Positions 23,843 through 35,222 of a DNA stretch of 64,000 bases are shown here, piece after piece. The first letter of the stretch is position 1; the number at the start of each line of letters is the position of its first letter. The notes under the pieces are model-generated. The model worked only from the letters and a program-made list of their open reading frames with translations. It searched no databases and was not told the origin of the DNA. The position numbers were made by a program, and so were the translations under genes. The DNA is from Tetrastigma voinierianum (lineage: Eukaryota > Streptophyta > Magnoliopsida > Vitales > Vitaceae), in contig JAEQBH010000734.1 of NCBI GenBank assembly GCA_016808115.1, forward strand, positions 806,001-870,000. The letters are read 5' to 3'.

Positions 23843-24413
23843 TTGCTAAAAACAGTCTTACATGAAGTGGCTTTTGCAGTATCTCAGAAGCCCCTAAAAT
23901 TTTGTTGCTGAAATTTTGGTTTATTTACTTTCATTTCTTGTTTTTAGAGATTTTCTTGATTCCCTTGCTTTTTTCTCCTTTTTCTTTTCAAATTTTTTTT
24001 CTCTTTTACAAGTTTGTTTTCTCACAATTTTTAGTCTTATGTTTTGCAGGTGTTACAGGTGGTAGGAATTCTTTACGCACGGAAATTTTCCGGGTTCGCA
24101 GCCACCATGACCTACAGAATTTTGCGGGATGCGAGGGATTTCGCCTTTGTTAAATTTGTGGTTGTGTTGGTCGTCTCCATCCCCTTTCGCCCATCTATTC
24201 ACCGAACCCTTCGGTTCCTGCACCCACCAATAAATTTTTTTCTTTTTCCGAAAAAGCCATTAAATAGGCACTTAACGCCATTATTTGGCCAAGACCTTTC
24301 ATTTTCTCCCTCTCCCTTTATAAAACCCCTTTTTTTTCTTTCCTTTTCATTTTAGATTCTGTTTCCAGTTTCTGAAGCCCCCCTCTCCATTTCTTCTCCT
24401 TCTCTGGCTCTAA
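23843..24413 (+). other. E3 spacer between integrase and 3' ORF
   Basis: T-rich non-coding stretch (23885-24050), then the polymerase-neutral leader of the 3' ORF with a TTTTCCGGG..GCGGGATGCGAGG block. Nothing else recognisable. Confidence 0.55.
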
Positions 24414-26180
24414 AATGGTGAACCCAGCCGGAGAATGACGCTTCGACCGGTGCCTACGTTCCTCCCCTCCCTTGACCGAAGTGACTCGACCAGTACTCCT
24501 TGGCCATGCGCCTTCATGCATTGCTCTGCCGCCCATCGTGGCGCCCTTCTTTGCTTCAGCGGTGACTGTCAGGTTCCTCCTGTTGCACCTCCTATCCCCA
24601 CAGCTCTGACCCACGCCTTGGGAAATGCCACACTTGGGTTAGCACCTCCACCCTCTCACGCACATCCTAGGCCATCCGGTCTCAGACGTCTAAGAGGGCA
24701 GGACCTTGGGCCCCCAGGAGAGTCCTCCGACTCCCGGGCCCTCGGGAGCCTGATCGCCACCATGAGGCCTTGCTAGAGCCCTCCTTTGGACTGTCCCGAC
24801 CTTCATCATCCGGTGGCCACTTTTCCGCTACAACCTATTGAGGAATGTTGATTGCGGTGAGAGGGACACGCATGATGGGTTATTACTTGATCTCTCGTCA
24901 CTTTTACCGAAGACAGGAGCTCGAGACTCGATGCTCTTAGTGTAGAGGTACTCCTTGGAGCCGTTCATGACACCCCGTCAGTTTTTCTACCCTCGGGTGG
25001 TCGTCGAGTTATACCACACGATGACATCCAAGCACGAGTCCAACTCGACTGTTCTTCATTTCTCCATCGACGGTCGGCCAGGGATACTCAAGGCCTCAGA
25101 CATCGCCGCTACATTCAATTTGCAAATGGTCCTCGCTAACTCGGCCGCTTATAGGCAGTGGTCCCATCCCTCGCGGGGGGAGATGGTAGTCTTCTTTAGG
25201 GCGATCTGGATTTGGGGCGATTACATTTAGGAGGCGGCTCATGGCGTGTCGCGTCTTATAGATCACGATACGTGGTCTAATCTTTCAGCTCCGACATATA
25301 GTTCGAGTGGAGGAGCCATCTTGGAGCCTGTCTCATCTCGGAGGGCTTACGGTTCGGCCCGTAGAGCTATTATGACTTCCTTGTTCCATTTAGGGACGGC
25401 GTCCATGTGAAGTCTACCTCATTTGAGTCACGCCCCTCTCTTATTCGAGACCCCATGCAATGTGCTTGAGCATATGATTCCTTGATGGGCTAGATTGGGC
25501 GCCTCGTGGTAGTAAGGCCATCCTTATCGTCGATCGATTGGCGACTTATGCCGCTCTTTTCTGCCTGTACTCAGGAGCCCGGTGAGGGTAGCCGGTACGA
25601 TATTATTCTTTGTTGAAGAGCGGCCCCTCCCGATGGAGTATGTTGGGGGCTTCAAGCTCAGGGACCCTCGGTGCAGCCATCTCCCCCTCCGGCTCCAGTC
25701 TGCCGGCTCATTTGCCCTCTGTCTTTAGTTTGCCAGGAAATCTGCCCTACCAGACGATTGTTGCGCCCGGCAACCAGGTACACCACCTGGTAATATCACT
25801 ATTTCCACCCGGGACTTTCTGACCATCATGGATGCAGTCCGCATGTTCTCCTCTACATCAACATCATTTGCGACTGCCCATGTAGCCCTCGTAGATAGGA
25901 TGACTCATGCCCGAAATTTGCCATGGCTCAGTTGACGCCATGCCATAGAATCGAGGCCCCGTCATCATGTGGATTCGAGTCACTTGGGCCTCCCTGCGAT
26001 CTCCCCATATGGACACTCGACGCTTAGCTCCTACTCCCGACGGGGACCCGATACCCCTCCACCGCCTGACCTATGGCCCCATGATGTCTAGCGGTGCGGT
26101 GGTTGCGACCCTCCTGACGGCACTGGCGGAGTCCAGGCCAGGACGCCTATTTCACCGACTACTAGCGAGGGCTAGATAGC
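24414..26180 (+). pseudogene. E3 3' ORF (env-position protein of unknown function, broken)
   Basis: GC-rich, opening ATG at 24415 soon followed by stops. The best segment, 24955-25230, reads MEPFMTPRQFFYPRVVVELY and later LHFSIDGRPGILKASDIAAT, a soluble-looking protein with no membrane span. TPR-F is shared with the E2 3' ORF at the same relative place. The tail near 25830-26160 is proline- and arginine-rich. I do not recognise a catalytic motif. A PF20167-like plant transposon protein is possible. Confidence 0.65.
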
Positions 26181-27488
26181 ACTTCCTCCACTACCTTTCA
26201 AATCCACACCCCATTATGGTCAATGACACACTTTGTTGGGGGGAGAGTTAGTGAAGGAAGTGATTTTTATACTTTAGATATCATTATTTTTTTTACACTT
26301 TTGAGTCTTACATGTAACAAAGCCCATTTTGTATGTTTAGTGGCTTGCTTTTTGCTTCTTTTTGAGACAGCTGTTTTAGAAAAGCTGAAAATTTAGTGAC
26401 ACACACTGTTATACATATCAGACCGCTCAGTTTCTTAACTAATTTTACCTTGATTTTTGCCCTTTTTTTGTGGTTTTGCCTAACACGTAAGTTGAAAAGA
26501 GGAGTGGAAACCTTTGTGATACCATTGATACTAGATTAGTTCCATGCATGATTAAGTGGTTGGTCAGTTGAAGTCTCTGTTCAATCTTTTCTTCCACCTT
26601 TATCCTAGCCACACACGCGTGCACATCAGGTTTTTTACGTAATGGCACAGCTGCATTACTCCGTATCGTGAGCCTACCTAGTTTCATTGACAACACAGCA
26701 AAGGTTATGGTTCCCAAAGGCCCAGTGAAGTCTCAAAGAAAAAGAAAAAGACAAAGAAAATGAAAAAGAAAAAAAAAAGAAAAAGAAAAAGAAAAGAAAA
26801 GAAAAGAGAAAAGCCGCGATGCTTTACCTTGCAACCTGAGCACGGTTCGCGGGGTTTATGGAGAAAGTCTTTAAAGCCTGGTGCCCTAAGCCTTAGTTGG
26901 TTGGGAGCCACCGACTTAGTGCTCGCTACATGGGTGGATGGGTGAGGTTTAGCGAGTCGTAGGTGTTGGATTTTTGAATTCATTAAGGAGTCCGGGGTGA
27001 AACACGAGGAGTTAGTGGTCGAAAGATCCTCATGACTTGATGCCCTAAGCCTTAGTTGGTTGGGAGTCATTAGTGGACCCCCGTTACACGGACTTTGGTG
27101 AGGTCGATTTCTCAGCATTGCATCACCACAATATAAAAGAAATATGCCAAAGTGGAACAAGGGTTATTAGGTTGGTCATTGTGCTAGGACTTGGTAGTAG
27201 CTTGGTTGGGAGGGAGGTGCAAGTTATTGTTGAAGCCGATCATATAAACACTTAGATTTTGGTGGAAGTTCCGGTCGATTCCAGCAGGATAAATACTCTT
27301 CTAAAACTTAGTCTGTGAGAGCGTTTATTCTCCCAGGCGGTTGTTGTGCGAGGTCTCAATCATTCTGCTTGAGGTAGGGCATTACTTATCCATACACTTT
27401 TTTAAAATACCATTCATTTGCGGGGGAGCATAGCACATGCCGCTCTTCCTTCCTTTTTCATTGGGGGTAGCAATGTGTCGGTTGGGAG
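26181..27488 (+). other. E3 3' untranslated region
   Basis: An A/G run (26737-26812) is followed by two direct copies of the CCCTAAGCCTTAGTTGGTTGGGAG unit (near 26885 and 27042), about 157 bp apart. The stretch ends TGTCGGTTGGGAG before the 3' LTR, a purine-rich priming site candidate. Confidence 0.75.
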
Positions 27489-28763
27489 TGATTAGAGGCC
27501 GAAAATAGTGTTTGAGCCTTGTTCATTGTAGGTTTGAGCACTTTTTTGTACTAATCAGCTTAAATACTTAGAATTGATACTAAGGTCCAGCTATACTACT
27601 AATCATATCTTGTGGATATTTTTGTAGTTTACAAGCCAATTACACCGTTATCTTAGTGATTCAAATAAGAAGAACCCAGCCCAGAACTAATGCGTAGTAC
27701 AAATAAAAGCGGTGGAGCTAAATACAAAGGAGAGTGAGCATTCAGTTTTGCGGTGTTAATTTTTCGCAGCTTCTGCTGAGACTCGCGACATGCCACATTT
27801 GTTAATGTTGACCACTTTTTGACTGCTTTTTGTGGTTTTGTACCAAAATTTCCCTAAATGTAATTTTATTGTTTTATACTTTTTTTTGTAATTTCCTTTG
27901 ACTGCGGGCGGTATATAAGCCTCGGTCAGAAGCTGTAAAATCAATCAGTAAAATTGGTGCCAAAACTTTGACTTTCCGGGTGTGTGACTTTCTCTCATTT
28001 TCTCTCCCTTTCTGCATTTTCTCACGATAAACACCCTTGAGGTTGACAACTCAAGGGATGCTTGGCTAAACCCGTCTCATCCTTGAAGAGGAGGGCCGCT
28101 GGGTGAAAGTTTTGACGTAAGGCACCGTCCTCCTGTTGCCAACGCATGCATTTATTATCATTTATGTTTCTGCATCTCACGTTAGGTTTGAATCCACATG
28201 ATGCCTGCACAGTGGCGATGCCAGCAAGCTTTCAAGGCTTAGTGGATACTTATTGCTAGATCTACTGATGCTAACTTAGTTGACATTTATTTTCTCCTAC
28301 AGGTTAGATCCCAAGGCCAGTTTTAACTGCTTCGAAACATTAATGGTTAATAAATGTTGTATAGTAGGAGAAAAACTTTTAGGGTTCAGTCTTTATGGCT
28401 AAACATAGATCCGATTCGGGAAATGACTATAGGTCATCCTCCCTAACGAGGAAAAGGACGAGGACATTATAGTTGCCTTAGAACCTAAGCTTTAGTGGCA
28501 CAGGCTTCAAAGATTTCTTTTACACTTTATTTCCCTACGATTCACGATTTTCAAGCCATCAACCTCCTTTGTTTTACAAGAAACCCCAAATCAATGGAAA
28601 CACCATTTTTCGGTCAGCGGTATTTCATTTCGCATGAAAACCCATCCACGAGAGGTTGACCCTATACCACTTATATTACGTAGCTTTGCCTTTCTGACGG
28701 TAGGAGATCCCCCCAGGATATAAATATTGTTTATTTCGGATCAGCCTACTGTGGCACGAATCA
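27489..28763 (+). repeat. E3 3' LTR
   Basis: Starts TGATTAGAGGCC and ends GGCACGAATCA. TATATAA lies at 27912-27918. The far side returns to E1 LTR sequence. Confidence 0.9.
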
Positions 28764-29048
28764 ACAACCCTACAAAATTTTGCAGTTACCTAATTTCTCC
28801 TATTTTCTGCTCCTCTTTCCTCTGGTTTATGATCTGCAATACTGAGTTTAACTCGGATTCTTCGTGCTTGAGTTGACTTAATAATTTTGGCGAGTTTCGC
28901 ATGCAAAAACTATAGCCACAGAATGCGATCAGTAGTATAACCAGGACCTTAATGTGCAAATCGGGTTAATTAAGTTGATTAGTACATTAAAAGTGCTCAA
29001 AACCCCCAATAACCAGGGTTCAAACTAGCACTATTTGGGCACTAATCA
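28764..29048 (-). repeat. E1 5' LTR, outer 285 bp
   Basis: Completes the E1 LTR split by E3; the two parts sum to about 1.33 kb, close to E3 and E5 LTR lengths. On the minus strand its terminus reads TGATTAGTGCCCAAATAGTG from 29048, the standard start. Outside it, GACAT (29049-29053) is the candidate target duplication, with its partner beyond the left edge. Confidence 0.88.
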
Positions 29049-29558
29049 GACATGCCCAAGGATAATTCCTTAATTTACCATAAAATGGCACTTCTCCTAG
29101 TTAAGCACCATGTTTTTTTTAATGCATCTGTTAAGAACAATCTCAAGGTTGGCCAGGCACTCCTCAAAAGTACCTCCATATATGGTGATGTCATCCATGT
29201 AGACTTCCATAATGCGTTCCACCATATCATGAAAATCACGAGCATACACCTTTGGAAGGTGGCGGTTGCATTAATTATTAAAGGCATTCTCCCCATAGGC
29301 AAAAGTTCAAAAAATGAGTGAAGGTGGTCTTCTCTTTGTCCTCCATAGAAATTTCTATTTGAAAATATTCGGAATAGCCATGTAGAAAAAAATAAAATGA
29401 GTGCCCGGAAACTCTCTCTAAAAGTTTATCAATGAAGGGCAAAGGAAAATGGTACTTCACTTGTCTTGCATTGCTTTGTGTAATTAAATACATACCCCTC
29501 CCGACTGTTGTAAGGCGTGTAGGCATATCTTCTCCCTTCTTGTTTTGCACAATAGTCA
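29049..29558 (-). pseudogene. E4: RT fragment of an older Athila-like element
   Basis: A 510-bp island of reverse transcriptase coding between two insertions. On the minus strand it reads KKGEDMPTRLTTVGRGMYLI, then HFPLPFIDKLLERVSG, FMHGYSEYFQIEIS-type coding, and VYMDDITIYGG with YMDD at 29190-29201. E1 inserted on its left and E5 on its right. As the host of both, E4 is the oldest layer visible in the window. Confidence 0.87.
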
Positions 29559-30847
29559 TGATTCGCATGCACAACAGGTGTTATGAATCCAACAAGGTAT
29601 ACCTAAACTACGTCTTTGCCGTAGCGACTCTTTGGAGTATAGTGGCTCCCAGGATCGAACTTGGGATGGGTTTTTCGATCACTGAATGATTTATTAATGA
29701 TTTAAAATGGTGAGGCTTTTGTTTGGTTGGTTCTACACAGCTTAGTGGATTTGTCCTTATGTTAAGCTGAAGGAGATTCGAAATAAAATGTAAAAAGACA
29801 TGAGATTTGAACCACCGATTTGGAGATGATATAGTTTGCAAGAGTGTCCCAGTTATTTCCTCACATTAGAGACAAATGACATATAGTGATTTAAAATGGG
29901 ATCTTTTGTTTAACTTTAAAAACCAACCCATAGTAACATTTCTCTTTGAACTATGACATTTCGCAGGCATTTAATGTTCTGAGTTGAAATCCGGCGTTTA
30001 ACTTACCCTCGATGGCTCGTAAATGACATCTAATGGATGTCGGTGTATCTGCCATTAGAGGAATATAAGCTGAACGAACTGCCAGAAGTGATGACCCGAG
30101 AAGAAATACATCAAATAGCATTTTAAAACCTAGTTTTGAAAGTTTTGGAACATAAATATGCGGTACATGTGTCTTGAAAAAGCGGAAGACATGTGAGCCA
30201 CATCGAGCCTTCTGAGCCTCTGCTTCCAAGGTTTGGAGGCTTTAACCCGAAACATCCTTTGAGTTGTCATCCTCGAAAGAAGGGTGTGTTTGGCTTGACT
30301 AGAAAAGTGAGAGAAAGAAGAAGAAGAGAGCAAATGAGAGATTAGAAACCGGGGGCCGTAATGGAAAATGCCTTAGATGCAAGTTAGGTTACAAATTGTC
30401 CATAAAATGGCTTATATAGCCTTACAAAAAGGTGAAAATACCAAATTATCCTTAATAGTATCATTACAGTGAGGGTAGAGATGGAAAAAACCAAAAACGG
30501 GTTGTTTGTACCCCAACGGGAAAGCGAAATTTCGCTATTATTCTTGAAAATTTGGCTGCATCTACATATTCGACGCATCCGACTTGTTTTATCTTCAATT
30601 CCTTCATTCAGGCTTGATGTAATCGAAAATAAATCCTGCAGAACTCGGTGTCATCAATTAACCGATATGCTTAGCTTGATATGGTAGGATAGGTTTATGA
30701 AACACCATAGCTACCACAAATAGCCTCGAAGCAATCATTAGTACCAAAGGGACCTACATGTATGTTAAAGCAATTAATATGATTAGTACACAAAAGCACT
30801 CAAAGCTATCTTAAATAGGGTTCAAATAGCACTTTTTAGTGTAATCA
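29559..30847 (-). repeat. E5 3' LTR
   Basis: On the plus strand it starts TGATTCGCATGCAC and ends GTAATCA; on the minus strand the start is TGATTACACTAAAAAGTGC. Length 1289 bp. The TATA box is TATATAA on the minus strand (30412-30418). The right side abuts the 3' UTR, not a primer site, which makes this the 3' LTR. Confidence 0.87.
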
Positions 30848-31958
30848 CTAACCCAGACATTGCTAGTCCGTAGCAATGCGAGGAAATAATCAACAAGGAG
30901 AGAACAAAAAACATGTGAGGTCAAGGTTTGTAAAGTAATGCATAGCTTTGCGAGTAAGTCCACGGCTTACAAGAGTAAAACATCTCGAAGAATGAAAACT
31001 ATGCAGCGTCGAGTGACGACAAGGCTCCTCCTCGAGGCATGACCTGTGCTCTTCTACAAAAAGCTACGGGTTTGTTTGATCGCCCCGATCATAACTACTG
31101 CAAACCGTACGCTTTCCCAACCGAGCCACGCCATAACTCGTGTGTTAACAACCTGGGGCCAGATCAGACCTACCCCTTATTACACAATTATTTTTGAGTT
31201 GTAGGGTGCAATGTTGAGGGTTCGACTTCACCAAAGTCCGTGGAACGGGGATGAACCGACGACTCCTAACCAGTGAAGGTTTAGGGCATCAAGCCATGAG
31301 GATCTTCGACCACAACCTACAGGTTTCCCCACCTCTGACCACGATTTCGAGCCTCCAGCACCTACAACTCGTTAACCTTCACCCATTCACCTGTGTAGCG
31401 AACACAAAGTTGGCGACTCCCAACCAAAGGAAGGTTTAGGGCACCTGCTTTAGTTGTTTTCACATATACCCCTGACCGTGCTCAGTTTCAAGGCAAGGCA
31501 AAGCGATTCTTTTCTTTTTCTTTTTCTTTTTTCTGTTTATTTTTGGAAGACACGCTATCTTCTATGCATGGGGGTCCACAACCTATTCAAGGGAGTAAAC
31601 GACACCAGGTAAAGGGCTTGCATCGTAAGAGGGCTTCTGAAGCCGCCTCTAGCCCATCAACGACCTAACGGCTCGCATGGCGAGCTAAAGGTGGAAGAGA
31701 TAGGCTAAATACAATAAGAAGTTAACTAGTCATCTACTCAACTCAACATAGGGCCCTTCTAACGTTGACACCATTAGGATAGGCTTAAGTTCAACACACT
31801 GCAAGGCTAAACATTATGCATATACAAAAGTTAAGTAAAAAAAATGTAGGTGCAAAAGTAGAAAATGTAAATACTGCTATAAAGCTTTTAATATAACCAA
31901 AAGGGCTAGTTCAAGCTTATCATAGCTGAACACTATACATAGCTGAACAGATAAACAA
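30848..31958 (-). other. E5 3' untranslated region
   Basis: Mirror image of the 3' UTR module of the other elements: the ATTGCTA..GGACTAGCAATG block next to the LTR, the paired GGGAGTCG units (near 31260 and 31410), and a C/T run at 31508-31545. No ORF is supported. Confidence 0.7.
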
Positions 31959-33640
31959 TCAGCTTCTTACTATTACAATACATATATACAAAACAGTTCT
32001 ATACAAGACAAGTAGGCAGTTGATAAAACTAAAACAACAAGTATAAAACAAAACAAATGTAAGATAAATGCCACTTCCGACGCTAACTCTCCCCCCCAAC
32101 CAAAGTATAATCGTGTCCGCATGGGTTAGGGATAGGAAAGCTAGAGAAGGAAGTGTGACCACCCACTGACAGTGGTGTAGATGCCGTGGTGGATCCAAGT
32201 CGCCAAGTAGGGCCGAGCAATATCCAACGAGGCCGCTGAAGGAAATGTTTAACCGGGTCATGAGTAGTGGGCTGTATAGGCCTCTGGCCACTATAACTCG
32301 GTGGAGACCCAAGTACCCGGCATTCATAGGAGAATAGCCTGATTCTGCGCTACAGTGACCTCGGCTCGGGCCATCCGCTCAACTAATGCTGTATGAGTAG
32401 CCGCTAAAGATGCAATAGTAGTAGCAAGTGCGCGGACAACATCCATAATAAAATTGACAAATCCCTATGTATTGTGGATGTGCCTGATGCCCACAATGTG
32501 GAGGATGGGCCTGCAGTCTCAGGAGGAGTTGGGGCAGTAGGAGGTGGAACTGAAGGGGATGAATCCGGAACTGAAGTCCTCTCCACCTCCACCACTAGGA
32601 CTGGCTGCTCACCCCTAGGTAGGTCCTCCGCAAAATCATCCTCTACCTCCTCCTGCGGGTGTAAAAGAAATGAGAGTGGCATAGACAGGGTCTTCTTACG
32701 GGATAAGATCTGAGGACACTCCCTGGGATGTCATAGTATGATAAAACTCAAGTACCACCCGGGGATAGAAAACTTTCTGACATAAATCCAAACAGGAATA
32801 CCTCCGACAAACCTCATCGAATCTCTGAACCGTGGGTCCGTTGCCAGTGCCTGTATATCATAGTAGGATTCTCCGTGAAAGTCCTTGGTAAGACAATTCA
32901 CGTTCCCTTGTATCGGACCACAGCTAAACATCGGACGCCTGATCCTCGAATATGCGGATAACTAAGGCGATGAACTCGAAAGTACCGGAGGAGGCGGCTG
33001 CTCCCGCCTAGGACTCAAGACTCCCCGCCGCGTCCGTTTCCGCTCAGAAGGCGGGACCTCCGGTGGTTGCGGATGCACAGGAGAGGGGGGGCGAGGTCCC
33101 ACCGTGTGGTATCGCTGATGGGAGCTTTAACCCAGCCTCCACTGAATATAAAGAGAGGCCTGACTCGTGATCAGCCGCACCAAGAGTCAATGCAGGAGGT
33201 GCCTCTCAGATCCCAAACAAAGAGGGCCAATCGCAGCCTTGAAGTGCCCAAGGCCATCACCGTGTGGGTACGGTCCGAACCCCAGTTCGTAACGATGGCC
33301 TTCCACATGGCGGTGCGAACCATGGTGAAAGTTCAGCGCTACAGGATCGGTGCCTGGCAGGGAGGCAGAAGGTCCGCGACAGCCCACTGCAGGGGGCGAC
33401 TTTCTGCTGTGCAAAGAAGGAGGGGCTAGGGCGGCCCGGCGGCAGGACGGCGGCGTGCACTGGCGCTGAGCGCTGGCAGGCGCCTGTGCTCAATGCAGGC
33501 TCGATGATAAGGGACTACGGAGCGCAGGGAAATGCAAGGACGCTTAAAGGCGAGGGAGTGCTTAAAAGGTGTGAGTGAGAATGAGGGGGAGGGGGAGGGG
33601 GCTTTTAATGGCACTCTGATAATGAAGGTCCCCATGGAAG
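31959..33640 (-). pseudogene. E5 3' ORF (env-position protein, broken)
   Basis: GC-rich minus-strand coding remnant. NVNCLTKDFHGESYYDIQAL (within 32731-32931) is the clear counterpart of the E2 block. Further on, 32404-32682 is rich in proline, glutamate and serine (PDSSPSVPPPTAPTPPETAG), and 31959-32327 covers the tail. The N-terminal part, 33060-33640, is proline/arginine-rich as in E2 and E8. Stops and frame changes separate the parts. Function unknown. Confidence 0.65.
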
Positions 33641-35222
33641 TCGAAGAGCCGTAGGGCGAAGTTTCGCTATTATAGCGAATTTACTCACACCAAAGATTTA
33701 TCCTACAAAAATAAAAACAAAAATAAAATAATTAAAATAAAATAAAATAAAATAAAAATAAAAATAAAATATTAAACTGAATATTTCAAAAAAAAAAAAA
33801 GGTTTTGATTAAAAACTAAAATAAATAAAATGTTAAAATAAAATAACTCAAAATCGACCAAAAAAGAAAATCGTACTTGAGCCGCGGTTTTTGCCTCAAT
33901 TGAGACCAAACAAACTCAAAGGGCTGGAATGTCGGGTCATGGAGGATCAAGGAGGGAAATCTCCTCTTCTCACGGCGAACAACATAGGCCTTGACTAGTC
34001 AGCTCGCTAACCTTGAATATTTTCTTGTCTTTCGGTCGAAGGTCAATCAACCATTCAAGCATGCTTAGTGGATGATAAATGGGCCCGGTCCACGATATAA
34101 GCTTCTGCCCTAATTAGATGGAGTTTAAATCATACGGGGAGGACTTGATCCCCTGATTGAAATTCTTATGAAGCACACCGATCATGTCATTTTTTCGATC
34201 TTCTTTTCGCAATCTTCGAGTCTAAGTAGGCATCATTTCGTAGCGTTCCTCCAACTCATTGGAGATCAAGGAATCTTTTGAGCCTGTACTCTACTTAAAT
34301 CCATGTTCAGCTTCTGGATTGGCTCACCATGCTTTGTACGATTTCCATTAGAGTTGCATTGCCTTTCCATACACCAAATCCAGAAGGGACATTCCAAGAA
34401 TTATCTCAAAGATGTTATGTAGCCTAATAAAGGAATCAAGTAAATTGAGGGACCAATATTTTTCGTTGTTGTTCACCACCTTCATTAAAATGGTTTTTTT
34501 TTTTTATCTCCCTGTTGGCAAGCTTCCCATTTGACCACTTTGTTCGAGGGTGGTAAGGGGTAGGCCACTTGCTTTCTAACAATCATATTTAGCCATGAGG
34601 TTTTCGAAAGGTTTGTTACAAAAGTGTGAACCCCCAACACTAATAATGGCTTTTGGTACCCCAAACCTGGAAAATATGTTTTCTTTCAAGAATTTAAGCA
34701 CCACCCTGTGGTCATTGGTTTTGCAGGGGATTGCCTAAACCCATTTAGATACATAGTCTACCCCCAACAATATGTATGCATGTCCATAAGACGTGGGGAA
34801 AGGTCCCATGAAATCGATGCCCCAAACATCAAATAGCTCGACTACTCAAATTGGGTTTAGGGGCATCATATGTCAGCGAGACAATTTCCCGAGCCTTTGG
34901 CATCTATCACATACTATGACATTTGGTGAGCTTTAAAAGAGAAGGCTAGTAGAAACCAGACTGCAGCACCTTCATTGCTGTCTTCTGGGAAGCAAAGTGA
35001 CCACCACAGGCATTCTCATGGCAGTGGCTTAGAATTCCCTGTTGCTCTTCTTCAGGCACACACTTCCTAATTATCTGATTTGCACAATATTTAAACAAGA
35101 AAGGTTCTTCCCAATAATAGGAATGGATCTTCGCTAAGAAATACTTCCTATCTTGTTCTTTCCAATCAGCTGGAATTTCTCCCGTTGTTAGGAAATTGGC
35201 AATATATATATTAGAGCATTCT
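33600..35222 (-). pseudogene. E5 integrase C-terminal half and spacer, duplicate copy 2
   Basis: In element order this is the second copy. It contains a decayed integrase core (33950-35220), the LLDPP-type stop region (about 33940-33970), an A-rich spacer of ATAAAATAAAA (33700-33840), and TTCGCTATTATAGCGAA (33661-33680 region). It starts and ends within G-rich GAGGGGGC sequence at the copy junction. It has more indels than copy 1, so no integrase could be made from it. Confidence 0.85.

Larger units (their letters stand above)
17006..28763 (+). mobile_element. E3: full-length Athila-like element with complete gene set (decayed)
   Basis: About 11.8 kb, inserted in the 5' LTR of E1. It has LTRs of 1288 and 1275 bp, a tRNA-Asp primer site, gag, protease, RT/RNase H, integrase and a 3' ORF. 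It is the only element here with every expected part. The flanking five bases (TTGAC at 17001-17005, ACAAC at 28764-28768) do not form a clear duplication. The insertion is shown by the E1 LTR continuing on the far side. Confidence 0.88.

Noticed and set aside
26760..26945. ORF rich in lysine (KKKKKRKRKRKEKK)
   Set aside because: It is the translation of the A/G polypurine run in the E3 3' UTR; equivalents occur in the other elements and have no gene context.
17001..28768. Target-site duplication of E3
   Set aside because: TTGAC and ACAAC do not match; the element boundaries rest on LTR ends and the continuing E1 LTR instead.
33187..33578. Several overlapping long ORFs on both strands
   Set aside because: High GC gives few stops in all frames; only the minus strand matches the order of the E5 3' ORF, and no single frame is supported.
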